Under the pieces are notes generated by a model. That model was not told where the DNA came from. It ran no database searches and saw only the letters and a program-made list of their open reading frames with translations. A DNA stretch of 64,000 bases from Amycolatopsis sp. DSM 110486 (lineage in GTDB: Bacteria; Actinomycetota; Actinomycetes; Mycobacteriales; Pseudonocardiaceae), in NCBI RefSeq assembly GCF_019468465.1, contig NZ_CP080519.1, positions 4,169,001-4,233,000 on the forward strand. Reading direction: 5' to 3'. The position numbers were made by a program, and so were the translations under genes. How positions within the stretch are numbered: position 1 is the first letter of the stretch; every line of letters starts with the position of its first letter. Positions 18,072 to 26,176 of the stretch are shown one piece after another.

Positions 18072-18221
18072 TCGGCCGGCCGCTACTTCGAGGACGTCAA
18101 CCAGGCACCGGTGGTCCCTTCGCGCCCCACCGAGTTCGGTGTCCCCGGCGTCGCCGCGTACGCACTGGACCCGGCCAATTCCGAACACCTGTGGGATCTC
18201 GCGACGTCCATCGTGCGGTGA
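18072..18221 (+). pseudogene. C-terminal remnant of a short-chain dehydrogenase
   Basis: The final 49 codons of an SDR are preserved in one frame. GRYFEDVNQAPVV, then GVAAYALDPANSEHLWDLA, matches the conserved end of actinobacterial SDRs of the retinol-dehydrogenase-like type. Upstream, no SDR sequence (no TGxxxGIG, no YxxxK) can be found in any frame. The gene has therefore lost its N-terminal five-sixths. The intact TetR gene 15 bases downstream was probably its partner. Confidence 0.6.
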
Positions 18222-18236
18222 CCTGCGACGGGTAGC

Positions 18237-18848
18237 GTGCCGCTCGTGGAACCCATCGCGATCCCCCTGGGCGGCCCGCGCGAGGAGCGCGCCGACGCGG
18301 CCCGCAACCGCGCGCACCTGATCGAGGTCGCGCGGGCGATGGTCGACGAACTCGGCGCCGACAAGGTCACGATGGACGGTCTCGCCGAACGCGCCGGCCT
18401 GGGCAAGGGCACCGTCTTCCGCCGCTTCGGCACGCGCGCGGGCATCTTCTTCGCGCTGCTCGACGTGGAGGAGGCAGCGTTCCAGGAGCGGATCCTCAAC
18501 GGCCCGCCCCCGCTGGGCCCCGGTGCGCCGGCCGTCGAACGCCTCGTCGCCTTCGGGCACGCGCGCATGGAGTTCCTCATCGAACGCACGGCGGTGGCCC
18601 GTGCGGCGCTCGATCCGAGCCAGCCGATCCCGGTCGGCTCGAGCCCGTCGCTGTTCCACGTGCAGATGCTGCTGCGCGAGGCCTGCCCCGACGTCCCGGG
18701 GATTCGCGCGCTGGCCCTGCAGCTGACGGCCGCGCTGGAAGGCCCGCTCCTGCTGTACTTGCGCGCTCCGGACGGCGCCGCCCCCGCCACGATGCCGCGG
18801 GACCTCGCGGCCGGCTGGAAAACCCTGATCGAACGTGTCTGCGGCTGA
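18237..18848 (+). CDS. TetR family regulator
   Basis: A 203-aa protein. The N-terminal HTH (about 20-65: [38 protein letters not shown]) is a classic TetR DNA-binding domain. The all-helical C-terminal half should bind an unknown ligand. GTG at 18237 is the likely start, with GTG at 18246 as an alternative. It directly follows the truncated SDR fragment, so its original target operon appears to have been lost. It may now act elsewhere. Confidence 0.85.
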   Translation: MPLVEPIAIPLGGPREERADAARNRAHLIEVARAMVDELGADKVTMDGLAERAGLGKGTVFRRFGTRAGIFFALLDVEEAAFQERILNGPPPLGPGAPAVERLVAFGHARMEFLIERTAVARAALDPSQPIPVGSSPSLFHVQMLLREACPDVPGIRALALQLTAALEGPLLLYLRAPDGAAPATMPRDLAAGWKTLIERVCG

Positions 18849-18948
18849 TCTTCGCCGTGGGTGTTGCCGCCGTCACGTCTGCCGACCAAAGCGGGGTATA
18901 GTCCGTTTATGGGTCTCAGGTCGAGGCCCCGACACGAAAGGTGCGGAC

Positions 18949-19389
18949 ATGCCGCTGACCGGCGAATACGAGCCGAGCCCCTTCGACTTCAGCCGTGACC
19001 AGGCGGAGCTGATCGAGAAGTCCGGTGGTCAGGACGGCACGGACAATCAGGGCAAGCCCGTCATCGTGCTGACCTCGGTGGGCGCCAAGACCGGGAAGCT
19101 CCGCAAGACCCCGCTGATGCGCGTCGAGCACGACGGCGAGTACGCCGTGGTCGCCTCGCTCGGCGGCGCGCCGAAGAACCCGGTCTGGTACTACAACGTC
19201 GTCGCGAACTCCCACGTCGAGCTCCAGGACGGCGCCGTCAAGAAGGACTACGAGGCCCGCGAAGTCCACGACGCCGAGTACGCCACCTGGTTCGACCGCG
19301 CCGTCGAGGTGTGGCCCGACTACGCCGACTACCAGACCAAGACCACCCGCAAGATGCCGATCTTCGTTCTCAGCCCGATCGAGGCCTGA
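18949..19389 (+). CDS. Deazaflavin (F420)-dependent nitroreductase-family protein
   Basis: A 146-aa protein of the Ddn / nitroreductase-quinone reductase family. It has [24 protein letters not shown] (the F420-phosphate binding block), then [21 protein letters not shown]. Such split-barrel enzymes use coenzyme F420, made by actinomycetes, to reduce quinones or other acceptors. ATG at 18949 follows AAAGG, and the -10-like TATAGT lies at 18897. It is apparently monocistronic and ends at a strong terminator. Confidence 0.88.
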   Translation: MPLTGEYEPSPFDFSRDQAELIEKSGGQDGTDNQGKPVIVLTSVGAKTGKLRKTPLMRVEHDGEYAVVASLGGAPKNPVWYYNVVANSHVELQDGAVKKDYEAREVHDAEYATWFDRAVEVWPDYADYQTKTTRKMPIFVLSPIEA

Positions 19390-19398
19390 GCTCCCTCG

Positions 19399-19441
19399 AC
19401 GCCGCGGCGAGGCCCCTGTCCCGGGCCCGCCGCGGCGTTTT
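19399..19441 (+). terminator. Intrinsic terminator
   Basis: A 10-bp perfect stem (19399-19408 with 19429-19438) followed by TTTT, 10 bases after the F420-protein stop. Confidence 0.8.
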
Positions 19442-19515
19442 GCGTTGGTGGCCGGAACTGCCCGTCGCACGGCACGTTCTGGACCATCGCCCGGGCAGCG
19501 GCGGCGGTTGGAACT

Positions 19516-19544
19516 CACGGGCCGGCGATCAGCGCCGGCCCGTG
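19516..19544. promoter_or_regulatory. 12-bp perfect inverted repeat just before the MFS gene
   Basis: CACGGGCCGGCG, loop ATCAG, then its exact complement. It ends 22 bases before the MFS start and touches GGAG sequences. It could be a repressor operator or an mRNA hairpin close to the ribosome site. Confidence 0.5.
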
Positions 19545-19566
19545 GAGTGTCTTGGGAGTGCCTTCG

Positions 19567-21000
19567 ATGTCCTCAGCGTTGCCCAGCATCGCGTCCCCCG
19601 CTGTCGACCGGAAGCGGTGGTGGGGGCTGATCGTCCTCGCCGTGGCGCAACTGATGTTGTTGCTGGACACCACCGTCGTCAACGTCGCGCTCGCCCCGAT
19701 CCAGCACGACCTCGCCTTCTCCCACGTCGGGCTTTCCTGGGTGGTCAACGGCTACACGCTCCCGTTCGGCGGCCTCCTGCTGCTGGGCGGGCGGATCGCC
19801 GACACGCTCGGGCGGCGCCGCGTGTTCCTGGCCGGGCTCGCGTTGTTCGCGGTGGCGTCGGCGATCGGCGGCGTGGCGGTGACGCCCGCGATGCTGGTCA
19901 TCAGCCGCGTGCTGCAGGGCGTGGGCGGCGCGCTGGTGGCGCCCGCCGCGTTGTCGCTGGTCACGGTGCTGTTCACCGAACCCGCCGAACGCGCCCGCGC
20001 CTTGTCGACGTGGGGCGTGCTGCGCGGCTTGGGCGCCGCGCTCGGTGCGGTGCTGGGCGGGGTGCTGGTCACGTACTTGTCGTGGCGCTGGGTGTTTTTC
20101 GTGAACCTGCCGATCGCGGTGGTCGCGTTCGTGTGCGCGCCCGCGTTGGTGCCGGAAAGCCGGAGCCCGCGCCGCGGCCGCCCCGACATCGCGGGCGCCG
20201 TGCTCGCGACCGTGGGTCTCACACTGGTCGTCTACGGCCTCCTCGCCTCCGCCGGCCGGTGGGCCGCGGTGGTGGGTGTCGTGCTGGTCCTCGCGTTCGG
20301 CTGGTGGCAGTCCAAGGCGAGCAACCCGTTGGTGCCACTGGGTTTCCTGCTGTCGCGCCGCCGCGCGATCGGCAACCTCGTGCTGCTGACGTTCAGCGCG
20401 GCCATGGGCGTGCTGTTCTTCACGATGGCGCTGTACCTGCAACAGGTCGCCGGCCTGAACGCCCTGTACTCCGGGTTGTCGTTCCTGCCGATCGGCCCGC
20501 TGTTCATGCTCACCGGCTGGCTCACGGCCCGCCTCATCCCGCGCATCGGGCAACGCGCCGTCATGGTGCTCGGCTTGCTGCTGCTCACCGCCGCGTTCGT
20601 GATGTTCGCGGGCGTGGACGTCGGCGGTTCCTACGTGCGTGACGTCCTCATCGGGATGCTGCTCTTCCCGCTCGGCGCCGGCTTCGCGGTGATCTCGGGG
20701 ATGATCGCCAGCGTCGACGGCACCACGGGCGCCGACGCAGGCACGGCCAGCGGCATCAACAACACTTCACAGCAGATCGGCATGGCCCTGGGCCTGGCCA
20801 CGCTGGTCGCCGTCGGTGACGCGCACACCCGTTCGCTGCTTTCGTCCGGGGCCGACAGCGCTCACGCCGCCGCCGGTGGCTACGCGCTGAGCTTCGCCGT
20901 CACCGCCGGCCTGATGGCCTTCACCGCGCTGGTCGCGGCCGTCTTCCTGCCGAAGCCGCGGCTAGCATCGAAACCGACCCTGAACGGAGGTGGCGGGTGA
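19567..21000 (+). CDS. MFS drug exporter, DHA2 (14-TMS) family
   Basis: A 477-aa protein with about 14 membrane helices. The DHA2 hallmarks are LDTTVVNVALAPIQHDL at helix 1, WVVNGYTLPFGGLLLLGGRIADTLGRRR (motif A) and the motif C region GAALGAVLGGVLVTYLSWRW. These are proton-driven antiporters of hydrophobic compounds such as antibiotics. I choose ATG at 19567 (GGGAG seven bases upstream) over TTG at 19552. It is followed by a GlxA-type regulator with a GTGA overlap, so the exporter and regulator form an operon. A palindrome sits just upstream. Confidence 0.88.
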   Translation: MSSALPSIASPAVDRKRWWGLIVLAVAQLMLLLDTTVVNVALAPIQHDLAFSHVGLSWVVNGYTLPFGGLLLLGGRIADTLGRRRVFLAGLALFAVASAIGGVAVTPAMLVISRVLQGVGGALVAPAALSLVTVLFTEPAERARALSTWGVLRGLGAALGAVLGGVLVTYLSWRWVFFVNLPIAVVAFVCAPALVPESRSPRRGRPDIAGAVLATVGLTLVVYGLLASAGRWAAVVGVVLVLAFGWWQSKASNPLVPLGFLLSRRRAIGNLVLLTFSAAMGVLFFTMALYLQQVAGLNALYSGLSFLPIGPLFMLTGWLTARLIPRIGQRAVMVLGLLLLTAAFVMFAGVDVGGSYVRDVLIGMLLFPLGAGFAVISGMIASVDGTTGADAGTASGINNTSQQIGMALGLATLVAVGDAHTRSLLSSGADSAHAAAGGYALSFAVTAGLMAFTALVAAVFLPKPRLASKPTLNGGGG

Positions 21001-21971
21001 GCCCGTCGAACGGTGCGCGCCGGGTCGTGGTGCTGGCCTACGACGGCGTCCGGCTGCTCGACCTCACCGGGCCGCTGGAAGTCCTCACCACCGCCAACGA
21101 CTTCGGCGCGCGCTACGACATCACCGTCGTCTCACCCGACGGCCGCCCCGCGGCGACTTCCAACGGCACCGCCCTCGCGGTCGACGGCCGCATCGCCGAC
21201 GTCACCGGCGCCTGCGACGTCCTCCTCGTCGCCGGCGGCGCGGACTGGGCGTCGACCGTCCTCGAACCGCCCATGGTCGACGCGGTGCGAGACCTCGCTG
21301 CCCGGGCGGGCTGCGTCGCGTCCATCTGCGCCGGCGCCTTTCTCCTCGGCGCCGCGGGCCTGCTCGACGGCCGGCGCGCCACCACGCACTGGCGCTTCAC
21401 CGGCGAGCTCGCCACGCGCTTCCCGACGACGACGGTCGAGCCCGACGCGCTCTTCGTCTGGGACGGCAAGGTTGTGACATCGGCGGGCGTCAGCGCCGGC
21501 ATCGACCTGACGCTCGCCTTGGTGGAGCGCCAGTTCGGCGCCGACGTCGCGCGCGCCGCGGCGAAGGACATGGTCGTGTTCATGCAGCGCCCGGGCGGGC
21601 AGTCGCAGTTCAGCGTCCGCACGAGCACCACCCACCCGCGGCACGAGCCGCTGCGCAAACTCCTCGACACCATCACCGCCAACCCCGCGGCGTCCCACTC
21701 GCTGGCCGGCATGGCCCGCACGGCCGGCCTCAGCGTCCGCCACCTCAACCGCCTCTTCCGCGACGAGCTGAACACCACCCCGGCCCGCTACGTCGAACAG
21801 GTCCGCGTCGAAGCCGCCAAATCCCGCCTCGAATCTTGCGACGACGCCATCGCCACCATCGCGCGCCAGGTCGGCTTCGGCTCGCCGGCGTCCTTGCGCC
21901 GCGCCTTCGCCCGCGAGTTCGGCGTGACCCCCACGGCCTTCCGCGAGCGGTTCAACAGCACCGGTGTCTGA
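20997..21971 (+). CDS. GlxA family AraC-type transcriptional regulator
   Basis: A 324-aa protein. The DJ-1/PfpI-like domain (about 8-195) has SICAGAFLLGAAGLLDGRRATTHW, where the Cys lies at the nucleophile elbow. An AraC/XylS double HTH (about 222-318) follows, with LAGMARTAGLSVRHLNRLFRDE and IARQVGFGSPASLRRAFAREFGVTP. Such proteins activate transcription and may sense a metabolite in the PfpI fold. GTG at 20997 overlaps the MFS stop codon, which suggests it controls that exporter. Confidence 0.88.
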   Translation: MSPSNGARRVVVLAYDGVRLLDLTGPLEVLTTANDFGARYDITVVSPDGRPAATSNGTALAVDGRIADVTGACDVLLVAGGADWASTVLEPPMVDAVRDLAARAGCVASICAGAFLLGAAGLLDGRRATTHWRFTGELATRFPTTTVEPDALFVWDGKVVTSAGVSAGIDLTLALVERQFGADVARAAAKDMVVFMQRPGGQSQFSVRTSTTHPRHEPLRKLLDTITANPAASHSLAGMARTAGLSVRHLNRLFRDELNTTPARYVEQVRVEAAKSRLESCDDAIATIARQVGFGSPASLRRAFAREFGVTPTAFRERFNSTGV

Positions 21972-22017
21972 GCTGATCGTTGGGGGCGGTCTTGCCTGAT
22001 CGTGCCGAGGTCATCAC

Positions 22018-23286
22018 TCACCGGCCCACGGGCTCGTCCTCACCCGCGGGCAGGTCGACCATCCTCCGCAGCGGCGACGCGAGCAGCGGCACCGCGGCGA
22101 GCAGCATCCCGCCGCCCGCCACCCACAGCATCGGGCGCAACCCGATGCCGGTCGCGAGCACGCCGGCGAGCAGGCTGCCGATGGGCGCGGCGCCCCAGTA
22201 GAGGAAGTTCATCGTGGCGTTCATGCGGCCGAGCAGGTGATCCGGGCACAGCGTCTGCTGGAAGCTCACTTGCACGACGATCACGATGATCACGCACGTG
22301 CTCGTGAACAGGCCCGCCACCACGTACCACGCCAGCTGCCACCCGGGCCCGGTCAGCGGGGCCAGGAGGTACGCCAGCCCCTCGACCATCGCGACCGTCA
22401 CCAGCAACCTCGCCGCGCCCACCTTCCTGCTCAACCGCCTGGCCAGCACCGACCCCAGCAACGCCCCCACCAGACCAAGGCTCCCCAACAGCCCTACTGC
22501 CCCGGCGGACAACCCGATCACACGCACCAGGAACAGCGTCGAAATTGCCAGGTACGCGCTGGAGAACAACGCCGACACCATGTTGTTCAGCGCGATCGCC
22601 CGCAACACCGGGTGGCGCAGCACCAGTCGCAGCCCCTCCCGCACCTGCGCCCGCAACGTCGCCTCCCGGTGCTCAGGCGCGACGACCTCCCGCACCCGCA
22701 CGGTCCTCAACCACGCCGCCGACCACAGATAACTGACCGCGTCGACCAGCACGGCGACCGGCGCCGCCAGCCACTGCACCAGCAGCCCACCCAACCCGGG
22801 CCCCACCAACGCCGCCGCGGACGTGCTGAACTTCAGCTTCGCGTTTCCCTCGATCAGATCCGCTTTCGCCACCAGCCTCGGCAGAAACGACTGGTGCGCC
22901 ACATCGAAGAAAACCGTCAACACCCCCGCCACGAAAACCGCCGCGTACACCTGCCAGATCGTCAGCACTCCGAACACCGCGGCCACCGGAATCGACCCCA
23001 GCGCCACCGCCCGCCCGAGATCAGCGCCCACCAGCACCGGCCGGTTCCGCACCCGGTCACACCACGCCCCCGCCTGCAGCCCGATGAGCAAGTAGGCCAA
23101 CGTCTGCAGCGTCCGCAACACCGAAACCTCGAACGTCGAGGCGTGGAGCCAGATCACGACCAGCAGCGAGATCGCCGTGCCACTCACCCTGCTGCCGACT
23201 TGGCTGATCGCGTCGGCCAGCCAAAAATGCCGGAAATCGCGATGCCGGAACAGTCCACCCATTTTCTGTTTCGCCCCGCTCGACAC
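22018..23286 (-). CDS. MFS transporter (MFS_3/enterobactin-exporter-like)
   Basis: A 422-aa protein with about 12 membrane helices. It opens with LFRHRDFRHFWLADAISQVGSRVSGTAISLL, typical of the EntS/MFS_3 exporter group common in actinomycete genomes. Helix 4-5 has FDVAHQSFLPRLV. GTG at 23286 is favoured because a near-consensus -10 box TAAAAT (23293-23298) lies just six bases upstream. That implies a leaderless message. ATG at 23262 lacks a clear ribosome site. It is convergent with the GlxA-type gene. Substrate is unknown. Confidence 0.85.
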   Translation of the reverse strand: MSSGAKQKMGGLFRHRDFRHFWLADAISQVGSRVSGTAISLLVVIWLHASTFEVSVLRTLQTLAYLLIGLQAGAWCDRVRNRPVLVGADLGRAVALGSIPVAAVFGVLTIWQVYAAVFVAGVLTVFFDVAHQSFLPRLVAKADLIEGNAKLKFSTSAAALVGPGLGGLLVQWLAAPVAVLVDAVSYLWSAAWLRTVRVREVVAPEHREATLRAQVREGLRLVLRHPVLRAIALNNMVSALFSSAYLAISTLFLVRVIGLSAGAVGLLGSLGLVGALLGSVLARRLSRKVGAARLLVTVAMVEGLAYLLAPLTGPGWQLAWYVVAGLFTSTCVIIVIVVQVSFQQTLCPDHLLGRMNATMNFLYWGAAPIGSLLAGVLATGIGLRPMLWVAGGGMLLAAVPLLASPLRRMVDLPAGEDEPVGR

Positions 23287-23292
23287 CGAATT

Positions 23293-23298
23293 ATTTTA
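23293..23298 (-). promoter_or_regulatory. -10 box of a leaderless MFS gene
   Basis: TAAAAT on the minus strand ends six bases before GTG 23286. Transcription should begin at or next to the start codon. No clear -35 was seen. Confidence 0.5.
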
Positions 23299-23533
23299 CC
23301 GGGATCGGGCTACCACGCGCTAGGTTTCCCATGTGGCTATGTCAGTCAGCTCGACCATTCACTCTTCGGAAACCTCAGAAACAAAAATCCGTTGTCGGCA
23401 ACGTGCTCCACGGAATCGCGGTCGAGGGCAAGGCCGTACCTTTCGGCAAAGAACGGAAGATCCAGCCTCCACACCCAAGTACCATCGGTCAACAGCGACG
23501 ATCCATCCGAAACGCCGGGTGACACGAGGAGCT

Positions 23534-23962
23534 ATGGGGACCAGTTCTGACGTTGACGAATCGCTCACCCTCGAGCAGATCGAAGGCCGTCGCTGGGGCA
23601 ACCCGCCGGCCGACGCGACGCGACTGATCAAGACGGTCTACGGGCTACGCACCAAGCCGGTGGGTGCCATGGACGCCGAAGACCTCCGTGTGCTGCTGCT
23701 CCAGCAGGAGAGCATCGATGTTCTGGTCCCCGTTGCGCTGACCCACCTGGAGCAGGACCCGCTGGCCGAAGGCGACTTCTATCCCGGCGACCTGCTCACA
23801 GCTGTGCTGAAAGTCCCGCAGGCGTACTGGCAGCAGCACCCCGACCAACGTCGCCGCGCGTCAGCGGCGATCGGGACGGTCGAGGCTCTTGGCGACCTCG
23901 GCGATCAGGACGCGCCACACGACACCGTCTGGCAGCAGATCAACGCGTTCCGCTCCAGGTAA
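23534..23962 (+). CDS. Contact-dependent growth inhibition (CdiI-type) immunity protein
   Basis: A 142-aa protein. The order LTLEQIEGRRWGNPPADATRLI, LRTKPVGAMDAEDLRVLLLQQ, LVPVALTHLEQDPLAEGDFYPGDLLTAVL and YWQQHPDQ matches proteins annotated as contact-dependent growth inhibition immunity protein. Such proteins bind and block a specific toxin C-terminus. ATG at 23534 has GAGGAGCT directly upstream. There is no toxin, YD-repeat or secretion gene next to it: the neighbours are an MFS gene and tRNA-Lys. It is therefore an orphan immunity gene, possibly protecting against toxins of relatives. Family assignment is by recalled pattern, not a search. Confidence 0.7.
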   Translation: MGTSSDVDESLTLEQIEGRRWGNPPADATRLIKTVYGLRTKPVGAMDAEDLRVLLLQQESIDVLVPVALTHLEQDPLAEGDFYPGDLLTAVLKVPQAYWQQHPDQRRRASAAIGTVEALGDLGDQDAPHDTVWQQINAFRSR

Positions 23963-24064
23963 CGCTGCCGGCTCGCGGCGGCACTGAGTCGGTCACGCCC
24001 GGACTCCGCAGGCTTCCCCGGTGATCGTCAGTCCCGTATTTCAGGGGCTCTGACCTGCGGAAAG

Positions 24065-24140
24065 TGGTGGGCCGCCAGGGGCTCGAACCCTGGACCCGAA
24101 GATTAAAAGTCTCCTGCTCTGCCAACTGAGCTAGCGGCCC
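24065..24140 (-). tRNA. tRNA-Lys (anticodon TTT)
   Basis: The minus strand reads GGGCCGC (acceptor), then a normal D arm containing AGCTCAGTTGGCAGAGC. The anticodon loop is CTTTTAA, and the T arm has CAGGG-TTCGAGC-CCTG. It closes with GCGGCCC, discriminator A at 24068 and an encoded CCA at 24067-24065. The 73-base body folds without mismatches in the acceptor stem. Confidence 0.97.
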
Positions 24141-24251
24141 GCGCACTCAGTTTAGCGGGCGCCCGCCGTGTCACCAGCAGGGTGGGCCTTGATCCTCGTC
24201 ACCTAGTCGGTGGGGGCGGACCCGGTCGGGGATTCCACAATGGACAAGGGC

Positions 24252-24839
24252 TCACCGGGCCCGGTCGTAGACCATCGCCATCTCGCCGAGGTCGCCGGTT
24301 TCGTGCAGGGACAGCTTCCACTTCGTGGCGGGCAGGCCGTCGTCGAAGAGGCGCTCGCCGCCGCCCGCGATTTCGGGGGTGATCATGAGGTAGAGGCGGT
24401 CCAGGAGGTCGGCTTTGAGCAGTGCCTTGATCACGGTGGTGCTGTTGTTGACCAGGATGTCGCCCTCGCCTCTGGCCTTCAGTTCGGTGATGACGTCGGC
24501 CGCGGGGGCGTTGGCGATGCGCGCGTGGGGCCACGGCGCCTCGGTGAGCGTGGTCGACAGCACGACCTTTTCCGTGTCCACCAGCCACTTCGCGTAGCCG
24601 CGGTCGCGGGGGTCGGCGTCCTCGTTGTCGATGACGGTCGGCCAGAAGCCCAGGAAGCCTTCGGCGTTGAGTCGGCCGAGGACGGCTGTGGTGGCGCCGT
24701 CGTGCAGGCGGGAGAGGTGGTTGCGGGCGACCTCTGTCATGGCGTAGGGGACGATCGCGGCGAGGTCGCCGGCGCCGCCGGGGCCGTTGTAGCGGCCGTC
24801 GAGGGTGATGCTGATGTTGGCGGAAACCGTGCGGGTCAT
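24252..24839 (-). CDS. RibD C-terminal / dihydrofolate reductase-like protein
   Basis: A 195-aa protein of the DHFR-fold RibD-C family. It opens SANISITLDGRYNGPGG, has an internal LGRLNAEGFLGFW and ends with DRLYLMITPEIAGGGERLFDDG. These stand-alone proteins are predicted NADPH-dependent reductases with unassigned substrates. ATG at 24839 overlaps the upstream regulator's stop as ATGA, so the two are translated together. It is probably controlled by the ArsR-type operon promoter. Confidence 0.85.
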   Translation of the reverse strand: MTRTVSANISITLDGRYNGPGGAGDLAAIVPYAMTEVARNHLSRLHDGATTAVLGRLNAEGFLGFWPTVIDNEDADPRDRGYAKWLVDTEKVVLSTTLTEAPWPHARIANAPAADVITELKARGEGDILVNNSTTVIKALLKADLLDRLYLMITPEIAGGGERLFDDGLPATKWKLSLHETGDLGEMAMVYDRAR

Positions 24840-25642
24840 TTCTGTGCTCCCTTGGTGGTGTCGATCTTGATGGCGTCCATGAGGTTGTCGAGGACCTGGC
24901 CCCAGCCGGTCGCGATGCCGGCGATGTGCGGCGCCGCCTCGACGGTCGTGTCGGTGATGCGCAGCCCGAGCCGCAGGTGGGTGCCTTCGGCGACTTCGTC
25001 GAGCTCCAGGTCGTACTCGGTCGTGAACGACGCTTCGCCCAGCACGGCCAGGTCGAACACGAGCCGCTCGTTCTCGGTGGCTGCCTGCACGTGGCCCTCG
25101 GACCGGTAGCTGGCCTCGGCGTCGCGGAACTCGACCACCGCCTCGCCGTGCGGGTGCGGGTCGAGCACGACCTCCACCACTGAGAACGCCGGCGGCGCCC
25201 ACCAGTCGGCCAGTTTCTCCGGCTCCACCCAGTACCGCCACACCACGTCCGGCGGCGCGGGCACCAGGCGCTCGAACGAGAACTCCCGCCCGTCCGCCCA
25301 CCGCTCCCGATCCGCGGCCGCCGTCTCGGTCTCGACGGCCTTCCGGTACCGCTCGAGCACGTCCCGCTCGCCGGCGTGCGCCGCAGCCTTGTCGAGGATG
25401 ATCTCCAGCCGATCCGCGAACGCCCTCAACGGCACGGCGTCGATCGCGTACACCCGCCTCTGCCCGAGCGGCGTCACGGACACCACCCCGACCTTCGCGA
25501 GCGCCTGCAGGTGCTTCGTCGTCTGCGGCTGACGCAGCCCCGTGAGCTCCGCAAGCTCCCCCACGGACCTCGGCCGCCCCGCCAGCAGCTCGACGATGCG
25601 CCACCGCGCCCCGTCACCCAACGCTGCTGCTATCTCGTTCAT
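24836..25642 (-). CDS. ArsR-type regulator fused to an SRPBCC (AHSA1) domain
   Basis: A 268-aa protein. The N-terminal winged helix (about 1-85: GDGARWRIVELLAGRPRSVGELAELTGL, QTTKHLQALAKVGVV) is followed by an SRPBCC/AHSA1 domain (about 120-265: FSFERLVPAPPDVVWRYWVEPEKLADWW). This fusion is common in actinobacteria. The SRPBCC cavity probably binds a hydrophobic ligand that modulates DNA binding. ATG at 25642 starts about six bases after a -10 box, so the message is probably leaderless. It is the first gene of an operon with the RibD-like reductase and is probably autoregulated through AT-rich inverted repeats in its promoter. Confidence 0.88.
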   Translation of the reverse strand: MNEIAAALGDGARWRIVELLAGRPRSVGELAELTGLRQPQTTKHLQALAKVGVVSVTPLGQRRVYAIDAVPLRAFADRLEIILDKAAAHAGERDVLERYRKAVETETAAADRERWADGREFSFERLVPAPPDVVWRYWVEPEKLADWWAPPAFSVVEVVLDPHPHGEAVVEFRDAEASYRSEGHVQAATENERLVFDLAVLGEASFTTEYDLELDEVAEGTHLRLGLRITDTTVEAAPHIAGIATGWGQVLDNLMDAIKIDTTKGAQK

Positions 25643-25648
25643 GAGGGA

Positions 25649-25685
25649 AGTATTCCTCAGGCAGAATATTCTTGTCAAGGAATAT
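25649..25685 (-). promoter_or_regulatory. Promoter and operator of the ArsR-SRPBCC operon
   Basis: On the minus strand, -35 TTGACA (25678-25673), an 18-base spacer and -10 AATACT (25654-25649) place the start of transcription at the ATG. Interleaved AT-rich half-sites TATTC/GAATA (25651-25668) and ATATTC/GAATAT (25666-25685) overlap both boxes. Binding there would block the polymerase. Confidence 0.65.
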
Positions 25686-25767
25686 ACAAGAACAGGCCTC
25701 TGGCCTGCGAGTTCACCAAGAAAATTCGATCAGCCGGCAGAAGCCCCGAGACGGAACAGGCCCAGAA

Positions 25768-26139
25768 TCAGCCTTCCGACCCCTTCACCTTCGCAGCCTC
25801 CCGACGCACGTCAGCCTGCGTAGCCCGCTCCCGCTCCAGCCACTCCGGCTCCGCGGCCTTGATCTCCTCGATCTCCGCCGTCGTCAGCGGTTCGGTCAAG
25901 CCCGCCCGCGACAGGCCGCCGATGGAGATCCCCAGCTTCGCCGCCACCACCGGGCGCGGGTGGGGGCCGTTGCGCCGCAGGTCGCGGAGCCATTCGGGCG
26001 GGTCGGTCTGCAGGGTGTTGAGCTCGTCGCGCGACACGGCGCCCTCCTGGAACGACGAGGGGGTCGCCTCCAGGTACACGCCGAGCTTCTTCGCGGCGGT
26101 GGCGGGCTTCATCGTCTGAGGGGTCTTGCGCGAGGTCAT
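25768..26139 (-). CDS. DUF5997 family protein
   Basis: A 123-aa protein beginning MTSRKTPQTMKPATAAKKLG, then EATPSSFQEG and EWLRDLRRNGPHPRPVVAAKLGIS. This is the pattern of the actinobacterial DUF5997 family. The middle part looks like a small helical DNA-binding module (VAAKLGISIGGLSRAG), but no function is established. ATG at 26139 has no ribosome site. TACCCT lies seven bases upstream as a -10 box, so a leaderless message is likely. It is divergent from a LysR-substrate-domain gene, a conserved pairing. Confidence 0.75.
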   Translation of the reverse strand: MTSRKTPQTMKPATAAKKLGVYLEATPSSFQEGAVSRDELNTLQTDPPEWLRDLRRNGPHPRPVVAAKLGISIGGLSRAGLTEPLTTAEIEEIKAAEPEWLERERATQADVRREAAKVKGSEG

Positions 26140-26176
26140 GGCGCCCAGGGTAACCACCGTCGGTAATCTGGCCTGC
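26140..26176. promoter_or_regulatory. 37-bp divergent spacer with two leaderless-type -10 boxes
   Basis: TAATCT (26164-26169, plus) ends seven bases before GTG 26177. TACCCT (26152-26147, minus) ends seven bases before ATG 26139. Both follow the TANNNT rule for leaderless genes. The two promoters overlap back to back, so the polymerases must compete. Confidence 0.55.
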
